Below, piece after piece: positions 1-10,715 of a DNA stretch of 64,000 bases. The notes beneath the pieces are model-generated. The model was not told the origin of the DNA and did not search any database. It saw nothing but the letters and a program-made list of their open reading frames with translations. The stretch comes from Gordionus sp. m RMFG-2023 (Eukaryota; Nematomorpha; Gordioida; Chordodea; Parachordodidae). The stretch is from contig NC_088778.1 of assembly GCF_954871325.1 (NCBI RefSeq), positions 31,012,730 through 31,076,729 of the forward strand. The letters run 5' to 3'. The position numbers were made by a program, and so were the translations under genes. The first letter of the stretch is position 1, and the number at the start of each line of letters is the position of its first letter.

Positions 1-415
1 ATAGATATCCAAACTTCTCTGCCATCATAAAGTAAAATCTCCAGTCGCACGTAATATCTAAAATATTGGGTTAGCCGTTTTAAAATATTGAGCCCTTTAA
101 CAACACTAGATGTTGCCTTATATTTGGGGCGCTTGGTAATTTTAGAATCGGAAGATGAGTGAAAATAATAAAATTTATGCTTAAACTAACTTATAAAATA
201 TAAATAATAAATAAAAATTAATAAAACTATAACTATAAAACTTTAATATTTTTTTTTATTTTCAAATGAATAAAAATTATATGATTTTTTTTTAAAAAAA
301 ATTTGAATTAACTAACGTAAAACAAGAACACGTTCTTCAAAAAATATACGTTAAAAAAAATGAATTTCTTTCAAGAACGCGTTGTTTAACAAACAAGGTG
401 ATAATAAGTTTCAGT
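1..415. other. AT-rich sequence, nothing recognised
   Basis: This stretch is mostly A/T with homopolymer runs. I found no open frame with protein-like composition, no terminal repeats and no RNA gene. Confidence 0.5.
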
Positions 416-419
416 GACT

Positions 420-610
420 GGACAAAAAATACAAAAACTTTCTACGAAGAAAATTATTATTAAGACATTTTGTCATTTTTGGATACCCCAATACTATTGT
501 TACAGATAAGGCGTCCAGCCCCCATTCCAAAGCAAATTATTTATGAAAAATCTTCATAAGGCTTCCTTACCATCTACGATACAACGGAAAAGCGGAGCAC
601 TTAAAAAAAG
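420..610 (+). mobile_element. Ty3/gypsy integrase fossil (fragment)
   Basis: Reading the plus strand gives a stretch resembling the core of a gypsy-type integrase, including the segment around 'GYPNTIVTD' and, further on, a piece like the 'PYH..NG.AE' block. The order and spacing match the same region of the integrase in the element at the right end of this window. It is short, heavily broken and old, and no LTR can be attached to it. What is seen is the motif order; the family call is by comparison with the intact relative in the same window. Confidence 0.55.
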
Positions 611-2595
611 AACAATTAAAAAATATGAAACTATAAATGGCAATCGTAATTAACTTGCTTTAGGTTGGTAGTCTTCATTATGATCGCCAATTATTATTTT
701 CCTTAATTTTATACATAACACTGTGCCGAATTTTAGGGATAATACCAAGAGTATTGGTGATAAATGAAATAAATATTACAATAGCGATGTCCGCATATTT
801 AATTATTTTCGAGAGTTCAATTGAACTAATTGTGGAGGGATTTCTATTAGATCTTGCAAAGATATTAATGCATGTGTAATCGCTATTGAACGATCATAGG
901 ACAATGGTATTAGGCAATTCTAGCATCTTCTGCCATTGCTTGAGATGACTCGTATTAGGCATATAAATTTTTTTAAAAATTTTTAAGATCCTTGGGAAGC
1001 GGCCTTTGGAAAACAGTATGAAGGATGTTAACTTTTGAAATCTGCAATTGATAAATTTTAATGGAAGCTATGTCGCACTATGAAGTGAAATAGCGATATC
1101 TAGTTCTTCGTTAGTATGAAGAAAACCCATTTCTATATTGGAATTGCTGATAATCATTTTTAACCCGATTTAGAATTTAGAATAACATGACTGGCATATT
1201 GTTCTAATGAATAACTTAAAAGGATATCTTTCTTAAAAAGAAAGAAAGAAACACAGGAATAATTCAAAATCCTTTAAATTTGGAGGTTGATGATTGCTTA
1301 TTCAAGTGTGAATAGCGCCTTTTCAGGATCATTAGCTATTCTGTTTATTGAAGAGATAAAAGCAGCAAGAAAAAGGAAAGATGGGGAACATAAACGAATC
1401 CCCTCATTTTTGCACAAGTAAAATATTTAGAACCAAAATAAACAATCTAAAGATAATATGTAATATGTAATATTATAAATAAAGGAAATTTAAATATAAT
1501 TATACTACACATCTAAATACCTAGTATTTAATATTGGGTCAAAAAAAAACTAGAATCTATGATTGTTTCAACACCTAAGAAAAATAATAATGGATAGCAA
1601 GAGGTTACCCTGTTGTATAACTTTACCAGAAAGTATAATTTTGTCATAAAATTTTAAGTATGCTGCCTCGGAGTAACTGTGCACAATGAAATTGATATAT
1701 TCTGGATCGTTTTTATAGGTGGGAAATAGGTTTTTTTTTAAAATATAGTTAGAGGCTTTATTACGATATTTAAGGAAGATTCACTTTGGAAAATGGGGCT
1801 ACATGCGCTGCAGACTTTAACTTCTATGGTGCTAGCCGCCACCTGATTAGAAAGAGATGATGATATAGTTACCCAACTATGATTTTAGATATCGAAATAT
1901 TGATCAAACAATAATGGGCCGAGCCCAATCTCTTCTTTTCATAGGAATTGACCGAATCCCAAAACTAAAGCAATCATGGGCTCAGGAATTGGATCTTTAA
2001 GCAATAGATTAAAAATTGTGTGATACTGTTTAATAATATGCCATCGAGTGATTTAGTGTTAATAATATTATCATGATGAAAAATGGCGCTAATACCTTCA
2101 AGATCATCTGATGAATGTTTGGATATAGACACAATGCCTTCTGCTGAGCTTCAAAAATCTTGATATCAATTTGTGTATTGTGTGGCCTAATGCCATGTAA
2201 AATACTCTCACTGGGATATAGATTCATTATTAGGAGTTAATGTTTCAGTAGAGTTGAAAATGCGAAGAGATGCATTCATATCACTTGGTTGATTTTGCGA
2301 GAAAACGTTTTAAATTTTGATAATATGTTTAGAGGGAAGGAATAGTTTTTCATCATATAAAATCTTTTTATCATTTCTGTTAAAAGTTGCGTTCTCTCTA
2401 ATATGTTTAGACATTTGATTTTTAAAAGTATTCTTGGAAATGAACAAAATAAAGATGGAGTAGAGAAAGAAATATTTACGAAATGATTAATTATCAGGAT
2501 TGTAGACAAAGGCAAACAAGGTTATGGGCAAAGTAATCTATAGAAATTTTTTCCGAGTATACCTATTGCAACTTGGGATAATCTGGAAAGGACAT
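611..2595. other. AT-rich sequence, no gene identified
   Basis: About 2 kb without a credible gene. The short minus-strand open frames at 2030-2227 and 2276-2515 have no recognisable domain. Because they lie between two gypsy fossils, they may be decayed retroelement sequence, but I could not align them convincingly to the intact gypsy element in this window. Confidence 0.4.
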
Positions 2596-2599
2596 TTTT

Positions 2600-2790
2600 G
2601 ATCAGGGCCCCCAAAAAAAACAATTTCTAAGGAAGTCTAGTAAATTGGTAGTATCCTTTGTGTGTGGATATTGTCGAAAGATTTCTGCAACTTATTAATG
2701 GGAATCTGTAGAAACACGTTTTTAAAATTAATCTTGATAGATTAAGTGGAATTTAAAATCTTCTAGAGCTGGATTTATTTCTTGGCAGGG
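2600..2790 (-). mobile_element. Ty3/gypsy reverse-transcriptase fossil (fragment)
   Basis: The nucleotide sequence is clearly related to 61800-62000 in the reverse-transcriptase part of the gypsy element at the right of the window: both contain 'AAGGAAGTCTAGTAAATTGG' followed by matching blocks such as 'TTTCTGCAACTT' and 'TCTTCTAGAGCTGG'. Orientation is minus. It is a short, broken, diverged fragment, so it is an older relative rather than a recent copy. Confidence 0.7.
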
Positions 2791-2879
2791 AGGGGGGGGG
2801 CAAATTGGTAAATCAAGAAAACTTAATTAAATATCTATTTTTCAAATATTTATAAAATATATTTAATATTTTTAATGAT

Positions 2880-3341
2880 TATTTTCTACATAAATTCGGG
2901 CCTAGGCATCTTCTCATTGTATTCTATTAAACAAAAATGATATTTATAAATTTTTTATATAAAATGACTTTTGCAATTATTGCCTATCCGATATAATTTA
3001 AATGCATTTTACCTAATAATATAATTTTATCATATTTTACCAGCAACAAATTCTTAATTTTTAAGATGAAAAAAAATTATCAGAGAATAGGGTAAAATGT
3101 GATAAGGAAGTATTTTCTACATAAATTCGGGCCTAGGCATCTTCTCATTGTATTCTATTAAACAAAAATGATATTTATAAATTTTTTATATAAAATGACT
3201 TTTGCAATTATTGCCTATCCGATATAATTTAAATGCATTTTACCTAATAATATAATTTTATCATATTTTACCAGCAACAAATTCTTAATTTTTAAGATGA
3301 AAAAAAATTATCAGAGAATAGGGTAAAATGTGATAAGGAAG
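2880..3341. repeat. 231-bp direct tandem duplication
   Basis: Positions 2880-3110 and 3111-3341 are two head-to-tail copies of a 231-bp unit that look identical by eye. The unit starts with 'TATTTTCTACATAAATTCGG' and ends with 'GATAAGGAAG'. The end of the second copy runs straight into the GGAA array, so the duplication is probably recent and may share its origin with the array expansion. Confidence 0.9.
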
Positions 3342-4193
3342 GAAGAAAGGAAGGAAGGAAGGAAGGAAGGAAGGAAGGAAGGAAGGAAGGAAGGAAGGAA
3401 GGAAGGAAGGAAGGAAGGAAGGAAGGAAGGAAGGAAGGAAGGAAGGAAGGAAGGAAGGAAGGAAGGAAGGAAGGAAGGAAGGAAGGAAGGAAGGAAGGAA
3501 GGAAGGAAGGAAGGAAGGAAGGAAGGAAGGAAGGAAGGAAGGAAGGAAGGAAGGAAGGAAGGAAGGAAAGATAGGAAGGATAGGATAGGATAGGATAGGA
3601 TAGGATAGGATAGGATAGGATAGGATAGGATAGGATAGGATAGGATGGATAGGATAGGGATAGGATAGGATAGGATAGATAGGATAGGATAGGGATAGGA
3701 TAGGATAGGATAGGATAGGATAGATAGATAGGATAGATAGATAGGATAGAAGATAGGATAGGATAGGATAGGATAGGATAGGATAGGATAGGATAGAGGA
3801 TAGGATAGGATAGGATAGGATAGGATAGGATAGGATAGGATAGGATAGGATAGGATAGGATAGGATAGGATAGGATAGGATAGGATAGGATAGATAGGAT
3901 AGGATAGGATAGGATAGGATAGGATAGGATAGGATAGGATAGGATAGATAGATAGGATAGAAGATAGGAAGATAGGATAGATAGATAGGATAGATAGATA
4001 GGATAGGATAGGATAGGATAGGATAGGATAGGATAGGATAGGATAGGATAGGATAGGATAGATAGATAGGATAGGATAGGATAGGATAGGATAGGATAGG
4101 ATAGGATAGGATAGGATAGGATAGGATAGGATAGGATAGGATAGGATAGGATAGATAGGATAGGATAGGATAGGATAGGATAGGATAGGATAG

Positions 4194-4244
<51 letters not shown>

Positions 4245-4603
4245 GGATGGATAGATGGATGGGATGGATGGATGGATGGATGGGATAGGATAGGATGGGA
4301 TGGATAGGATAGGATAGATGGGATAGGATAGATAGATAGGATAGGATAGGATAGGATAGGATAGGATAGGATAGGATAGGATAGGATAGGATAGGATAGG
4401 ATAGGATAGGATAGGATAGGATAGGATGGGATAGGATAGGATAGGATAGGATAGGATAGGATAGGATGGGATAGGATAGGATAGGATAGGATAGATAGGA
4501 TAGGATAGGATAGGATAGGATAGGATAGGATAGGATAGGATAGGATAGGATAGGATAGGATAGGATAGGATAGGATAGGATAGGATAGGATAGGATAGGA
4601 AGG
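3335..4603. repeat. GGAA / GGATA microsatellite array
   Basis: A perfect or near-perfect (GGAA)n tract runs from about 3335 to 3568. It is followed by about 1 kb of (GGATA)n with interspersed GATA, GGATG and GGGATA units, including a pure GATA block near 4196-4243. All three frames of both strands stay open by composition alone, for example an Ile-Leu-Ser-Tyr-Pro repeat on the minus strand. These frames are not genes. Confidence 0.97.
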
Positions 4604-5087
4604 GAAAGAAATCAATTTGAGTTAACATCAAATCATTTATCGTGGTTGATTTATTTTATAGAAAGATTAGATGCTAATAAAAATTATTTACCAAGATCCA
4701 TTTTATTCGTCTACCGAGATACATTACGATTTTAATTTAGGCATTAATTATCCGAAATTGCGAAATATGTGTATAATAATAATTTTTTAAATTAAATATT
4801 TAAAACTAAGAAAAATAAAATTTCTTACAAAAAACGAGACAAAATGTCGATCGATTAAAATAATGATAATGAGAACTTCGCGATATTTTTAGATTTAGAA
4901 GCTTTGACACTCCCATATTAAAATATCTCAACCTCTTTGTTTTATAAATGAAAATTAAACTCTTATAGTTTAAACACCACATTTCAATAACAACAAATGG
5001 GTATATTGTGCGATATCAGGATGCTGTGGAAACCATATGATGTGATTTTGTCCATAAAATGAAGCTCCTAAAAAATATCCTTTTTTG
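4604..5087. other. AT-rich spacer
   Basis: Nothing recognised between the microsatellite and the LTR element, apart from A/T homopolymer runs. Confidence 0.5.
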
Positions 5088-5092
5088 CCTAA

Positions 5093-5524
5093 TGTTGCAG
5101 TTTTGCTTTACAAAAAAAATGAATTATGCAAATCGTAAACAAAAATAATGTTTTATTAAAATATCCCCGTCTATGTAAATGAGAAAAAAACGCGTGATAT
5201 TTGTAGATTTTTCCATACTTTAACAGTTTTAACAAGTGGGATGTAAAACTTTTTATTCTTCGCTAGGGAGACTATGTGTGGATTAAAGAAAAAGAATATA
5301 TAATGGAGAAATTATGATGAGAAAAAGGATTATATTTTTTTAACTAAAATTTACTTATTCTTTTCTTATATTAATTTTAATTTTCTTTAATTTTGATTAT
5401 GTTTTTCACTTTGTATTTAATTATATTTATTATTATTTAATAAAGATTCCACTATAATTTTAGTATATATTTTATTTTATATGTAGGTTCTTAAGTTCCA
5501 ATGACAAAACTTCTCAATTGTGAC
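5093..5524 (+). repeat. 5' LTR of the non-coding LTR retroelement
   Basis: Direct repeat partner of 8656-9088. It starts 'TGTTGCAGTTTTGC' right after the CCTAA target copy and is followed by a candidate primer-binding site starting at 5525. Confidence 0.9.
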
Positions 5525-6584
5525 TGGTGTTGGAGAGAGGAGGCGACAGAGCAATTACAACTTTCAGTCTAATGCAAATCAATATATACGGTGGGACAAG
5601 GAGATGTGTCAAACTGTATTCTAATACAAAAAAAAAATTCCAGAAGAACGTAAGAAAAATATGTAAATAAAAGTGAAAAGGAAAAATTATTTTGTTAAGA
5701 TTATGTTTATGTAGAATATGAAATCTAAAATTAAAAACAAAGAATTATATAGGTAACATTCATAGTAGATATGATACAAAGAAGTTGTTTATAGTTATTT
5801 AAAGGTGATAATTAGGAATTTTATATTTAGAAGTTACTGGTAAACTAAAACCATTTTAATTTTGAAACTAATAGAGACTATGATATTTTAGATTTTAGAA
5901 TTATTATTAATTGTTCACTTAAAAAAAAGAAACATAAATTGCGAAGGTTAATATTAAACTAATAGTTTGCTAAGATACAATAATTTAAAAATTCGGCGAA
6001 TGAGATTAGAATATAAATTTATTGTTAGGAAATAGTTGATGTTGTAATTAAATTCTTATTGAAGATACGTTTAACTTTTATTTTAAGGGCTGCGAGAGAT
6101 AAAACAGCCTCAAGGATTTGATATGTGAATTTAGTAATATATTAGGTTGTAACCAAATATCTTCATAAAGAGAAACGGCTTTCGTCATTAGAAAATTTAT
6201 GCCTCAATCGAGCTCAATTAGAGATCGGATTTTTATTTTAATCAAATAAGATTTTAAGGCAATTAGGCAACGTTATTCTTATAATAGTAAAAAGATAGAG
6301 AAATACTAAAAGAAATGTTAAGATTTATTTTAAATTGTTTTAATCGGTTTTATAGAAGAAAATATCGTGCAGAATGAAGAAATAATTTTTTTTAATAATG
6401 ATATGGATATGAAATACTTCGAAAAAAAAAAAGAGAGAGACTTTTTTTTGATAAAAAAAGAGAGAGACTTTTTTTTGATAAAAAAAAAGTAGGAATTCAG
6501 GATGTTTTTAAAAGAAAAATGTTAGTTGTGAAATAAAAGTACGTTTTTTTATTAAACAAGTTGTGCTAGAATTAGAGAATCATA

Positions 6585-6995
6585 ATTTTGTGTTTTAAAA
6601 TTGATGATACATAATTGTGAGAATCATAAATTATATGGAACGAAATTGATGATATACACAATTATGAGAATCATATTTTCAGATAGAAGGAAATTGATGA
6701 GACATAATTATGAGAATCATATTTTCAGATAGAATGAAAATGATGATAGACATAATTATGAGAATCATATTTTTAGATAGAATGAAATTGATGAGACATA
6801 ATTATGAAAATCATAATTTCAGATAGAATAAAATTGATTATAGACATAATTGTGAGAATCACAATTTATAAGGAACAAATTGATGATAGACACATTTATG
6901 AGAATCATAATTTCTGATAGAATATAATTGATGATAGACATAATCATGAGAATCATATTTTCAGATAGAAAAAAATTGATGGTAGACATAATTGA
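6585..6995 (+). repeat. Minisatellite of about 55-60 bp inside the LTR element
   Basis: About seven degenerate copies of a unit with the core 'GACATAATTATGAGAATCAT' followed by 'TTTCAGATAGAA..AAATTGATGA'. Copies differ by a few substitutions and small indels. The array lies wholly inside the retroelement interior. Confidence 0.85.
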
Positions 6996-7734
6996 TTTGT
7001 TTTTAACAAGTCGGCGAGAGTTATGAGAATCATAGGTGTGTTGAGAAACAACGAGACTTGCGAGAAGATAAGTCAGTTTTGGTGAAAAAGAATAAAAAAG
7101 ATATTTATTCCAATTGTTTTTGAACACCACGAAGAAAAGAAAGAACAGGTGAGGTGTGTACCACAAGAAGACAAGATGTTTTTTAATAAAAATTTAGGAC
7201 TAAGATTTTTTTAGATTCCAGATATTCAAGAGAATTTTAGATATAGATTCAACGGTAGATAGACATGTTTACAAAGGATGTGGATTAATAGCTAAAGGAC
7301 GATTACCTACAAAGGGCTCAAGGGAGATATGGATTTGGACTTCATTGAGGGCAGAGGGGTGATAGAATTTGACATAATGGTATAATTAATTTTGCGTATT
7401 TTGACGATGTATTATAATTTTAAAATTTAATTTAAGAAAAAAGTGAGCAAATATTTCAAAGTTAAGAAATATAATAGATTAGGCAAGGAAGAATTAGAGA
7501 GGCCCTTAAGACGAGTGAACATATGATATATTCGGTGTCGTTCAAATTTGAGAATAAATGTGTAAGAAAAAGGGATAAATTATTTCAGAAGTTATAAAGG
7601 GTTAAATAGATTATTTTAGGTTGAAGTAGATTAGATGCGACCTGAAACGGTGAGACCAAGATCAAGTGAGAATAAAGACAAAGTCGATATCTAGGAACTG
7701 CCGTAAGATCTATACGGTTAGAAGAATTAGATGC

Positions 7735-8300
7735 CTAGAACTTCAAAGACAAGCGACTAGATAGAACAAAGGGTCAAAACGTTCGAGCTGTAATCGTTAA
7801 TCGCTGACCAATATAGCCAAGTGTTAACTGAAACTCTAGTCTAAGATACGAAAGTCGACGATATAGAGACAAGAAGTCGTGGAAACAATAGTAATCGCAG
7901 ACAAATTATCGCCAATCATTTTTCGAGAAAAAGCGTTGATCAATTACAAGAGAACATTTTAAACAAGAAACTAGATAGAACAAATGTTCGAGACATTCAT
8001 GCTGCATTCGTTAATAGCTTACTAATATCGCCAATTGTTGACGGAAACTTTAGTCTAAGATACGAAAGTTGATGATCATAGAGACAAGAATTCTGGGAAA
8101 CAATCGTTAATATCAGACAAATTATCGTCAAGCCTGACAGAGTTTAAGAGCCAATAGGTTAATACAAAAGAACGTTAGAAATAGGCGACTAGTAAGAACA
8201 AATGGTCAATGCTGTCAAGCTACCATCGTTAACAAAAGTCGTCATCGTTTACCAGATAATATGCTAATCATTAATTACCAGAAACCGTTAGAAATAAGCA
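7735..8300 (+). repeat. Degenerate tandem repeat of about 220 bp inside the LTR element
   Basis: Two to two-and-a-half diverged copies share blocks such as 'ACTAGATAGAACAAA', 'GTCTAAGATACGAAAGT', 'ATAGAGACAAGAA' and 'CAGACAAATTATCG' in the same order, spaced roughly 220 bases apart. It is non-coding. Confidence 0.75.
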
Positions 8301-8655
8301 AAGACTAGGATAATTTATCAAGGTTAAAACGAAATATAATTAAAAAGAACTAGAAGAATGTATCGGGAATCATGATAACATAAGTGATCGAGTTCGTCAA
8401 TTGGTTATAGAGATCAAGAGATAATCGTTTACAAGGGGTTGACAAGAAACAGAAGGATTCAAGAATTTCAGAATGTAATCGGATACAAACAGTCCTTAGA
8501 AGTGAAGAATATTAAACAATAGACCGCCGTCGTGAGAAACGAGAAGACATTAAAGATTAAGACGAATAGATTTGGTGGAGATACAAGATCTGTAAAGTCG
8601 AAATCGAAAGAAGTTGGTCATTCACTGATTGGTGGGTCTAACTTAAGTGGAAGGG

Positions 8656-9088
8656 TGTTGCAGTTTTGCTTTACAAAAAAAATGAATTATGCAAATCGTT
8701 AACAAAAATAATGTTTTATTAAAATATCCCCGTCTATGTAAATGAGAAAAAAACGCGTGATATTTGTAGATTTTTTCATACTTTAACAGTTTTAACAAGT
8801 GGGATGTAAAACATTTTATTCTTCGCTAGGGAGACTATGTGTGGATTAAAGAAAAATAATATATAATGGAGAAATTATGATGCGAAAAAGGATTATATTT
8901 TTTTAACTAAAATTTACTTTTTCTTTTCTTATATTAGTTTATTTTTCTTTTATTTTGATTATGTTTTTCACTTTGCATTTAATTATATTTATTATTATTT
9001 AATAAAGGATTCAACTATAATTTTAGTATATATTTCTTTTTATATTTAGGTTCTTAAGTTCCAATGACAAAAGCTCTCAATTGTGACA
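8656..9088 (+). repeat. 3' LTR of the non-coding LTR retroelement
   Basis: Direct repeat partner of 5093-5524. It is preceded by the purine tract at 8645-8655 and followed by the second CCTAA target copy at 9089-9093. Confidence 0.9.
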
Positions 9089-9093
9089 CCTAA

Positions 9094-9510
9094 AAAAATT
9101 TTCTGATGAATCATCTTCAATTTAGAAAGAGCATTACGCAAAAATTTTCTTAAAATGGGATAAGACATTTAAATATGCAGGAAATTGGCAATATACATAG
9201 TCAAATTGAAAAGGGTATTTTTATGATATAAATTAAAATTATTTATTTAACTTTCAGATAATAAAAATCAAATTTATAAAGCCCCTCTTAGGCTTGTTTC
9301 GTGTTTAGCAAATATTCATGATAATATATTGGAAAGGTTCATTAAAAAGAGAAATTAGTGATGGATGTAAAATGGAGATATTAAAAACGGTGATAAATTT
9401 ATTTTCTCAAATTGTTAAATTAGCTATTTAGGGTTAGAGCTGAACGCTTTATTTTTCATCTTGCGATATCATATCAAGTGACACTTTATCACGAGGCGAC
9501 CCTTTATCCC
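9094..9510. other. AT-rich spacer with a GACACTTTATCA motif
   Basis: No gene seen. The right part (9476-9510) carries the short motif 'GACACTTTATCACG', which recurs just beyond the adjacent hAT element and, inverted, near 12250. Confidence 0.4.
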
Positions 9511-9518
9511 AACGACAC

Positions 9519-10646
9519 CAGAGTAGCGAGCTATCTTTTTTGGTAGCTATAGCTAATAGCGGCTTCTTTTCTCGTTATTATTTAATTTTTTAACACTCTA
9601 CTTTTTTTTAGCTACTTTTAAAAATTATAATGAAGGTAAGTTTAAACATGAAAATATAGATATAATATCATAATTAATTATAATTTTTATATTATTTAAT
9701 TTTGAAATTGAAATAAATTTTCAATTTGTAATTTATATTTTCATTTGTATTATAAACCTAAATCACGTGCTAATAATTTGCCATATGGATATCCCGTTGA
9801 AAGTGATTCAGACAATGATATTAAAGAAGAAGATACTAGGGAAGAAAAAGTTCTTAATAGCTATAATACAAATTTCCCATTCCCTCGATTTGATTAAAAT
9901 ATATATAAAAACCAAAACTGGTTTCAAATTTATTTGTTTAAAATGTAAAAAAAATAATTCATCAAATTAATCTAGTAGCTATAACCTCAAGAAACACCTA
10001 AAGGTAAATTGTCATTTTTACATTCTAATAGTATTTATTTTATAAGACTTTTCATTCCAATAGTTTTAAGGAAATGGAGAAACATCTAAATAATTTTGGT
10101 ATAGGCGACTCTACATTCAAAAAGACTAATTTAATTAATAATGCAAATGCCAATATTTCTCAGAAATTGGCTGATAAAGTTATTGTTGATTTTATAATCG
10201 ATACAGTTCAGCCAATGTCCTTGTTGATAATCCATCATTTACCATGATGATTAAAACTCTATCCCCAGGTATAACAATTTTATTTCGCCAGCACTAATCA
10301 ATAAAATAGCAGATAACTTTAAAGTGATGTAAGATGCTCTAATAGTAGAGTTATCAGAGATATCATATATATGTACCACGGCAGATAGTTGGACACATAA
10401 CAGAAGGTAAAACTTAAAAAATACAACAATACCATAAATATTTATTATTAATCAAAACTAACTATATTTAAATATTTATAAATGTAGATTTTTATATATT
10501 TACTTACAATAACATTATAAGCAAAAAATAAAACAATATAAAAAGTAGCTAAAGCTATTTTTAAAAAATAGTAGCTAATTGCGCTCTAGTTTTTTTGACA
10601 AATAGCGATAGCGCGTTACTTTTAAAAGTAGCTTTTAACAACTCTG
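9519..10646 (+). mobile_element. hAT transposon, internally deleted, with perfect 8-bp TSD
   Basis: The element starts CAGAGT and ends ACTCTG (imperfect terminal inverted repeats rich in 'TAGCTA/GCGCTA' subterminal motifs). It is flanked by an exact 8-bp duplication, AACGACAC, at 9511-9518 and 10647-10654, the hAT hallmark. Inside, the plus strand holds a decayed transposase: a BED-type zinc-finger remnant near 9900-10000 (Cys-x2-Cys in 'FICLKCKK' and a later His in 'LKKHLK'), then 'DFIIDTVQP' and 'YMYHGR' or 'CTTADSWTHNRR' in neighbouring frames. These match the N-terminal half of ZBED-like hAT transposases. The catalytic C-terminal half is absent and the frame is broken by stops and shifts, so the copy cannot move by itself. 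Confidence 0.88.
9770..10410 (+). pseudogene. Decayed BED-finger hAT transposase (N-terminal part)
   Basis: Reading across frames, the plus strand retains a BED zinc-finger-like segment ('GFKFICLKCKK', then 'SSYNLKKHL'), a helical linker, and the 'FIIDTVQPMSL' block that precedes the DDE domain in hAT transposases, followed by 'TTADSWTH'. Several frameshifts and stops separate these blocks. It ends abruptly where the internal deletion joins the right terminal region of the element, so only about the first third of a usual 600-residue transposase remains. Confidence 0.6.
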
Positions 10647-10715
10647 AACGACACATCACTCATTCATCTGATAACTTGACACTTTTTTATCGTCCGACAC
10701 TTTATCACGTGATAT

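Larger units (their letters stand above)
5093..9088 (+). mobile_element. Old non-coding LTR retroelement, both LTRs present
   Basis: Two direct repeats of about 432 bp (5093-5524 and 8656-9088) bracket 3.1 kb. They begin 'TGTTGCAG' and end 'TTGTGAC(A)'. The 5-bp target duplication CCTAA flanks the whole at 5088-5092 and 9089-9093. 'TGGTGTTGGAG' directly after the left LTR fits a primer-binding site, and the purine tract 'AAGTGGAAGGG' directly before the right LTR fits a polypurine tract, so the orientation is plus. By eye the LTRs differ at roughly 4-5% of positions, so the insertion is not recent. The interior shows no gag or pol reading frame, which fits a large non-autonomous derivative (LARD-like). 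It carries tandem repeats described separately. Superfamily is not determinable without coding sequence; the 5-bp duplication is compatible with gypsy or copia. Confidence 0.88.

Noticed and set aside
3285-4631. Long minus-strand frames of Ile-Leu-Ser-Tyr-Pro repeats and a plus-strand Lys-Glu-Gly-Arg repeat
   Set aside because: They are automatic consequences of a GGATA/GGAA microsatellite, whose unit lengths keep frames open. Pure arrays with no flanking coding sequence are not genes.
6819-7166. A 115-codon minus-strand frame starting 'MWYTPHLFFLFF'
   Set aside because: Most of it is the minisatellite inside the LTR element read on the wrong strand. It has no domain and its repeats are degenerate with non-codon spacing.
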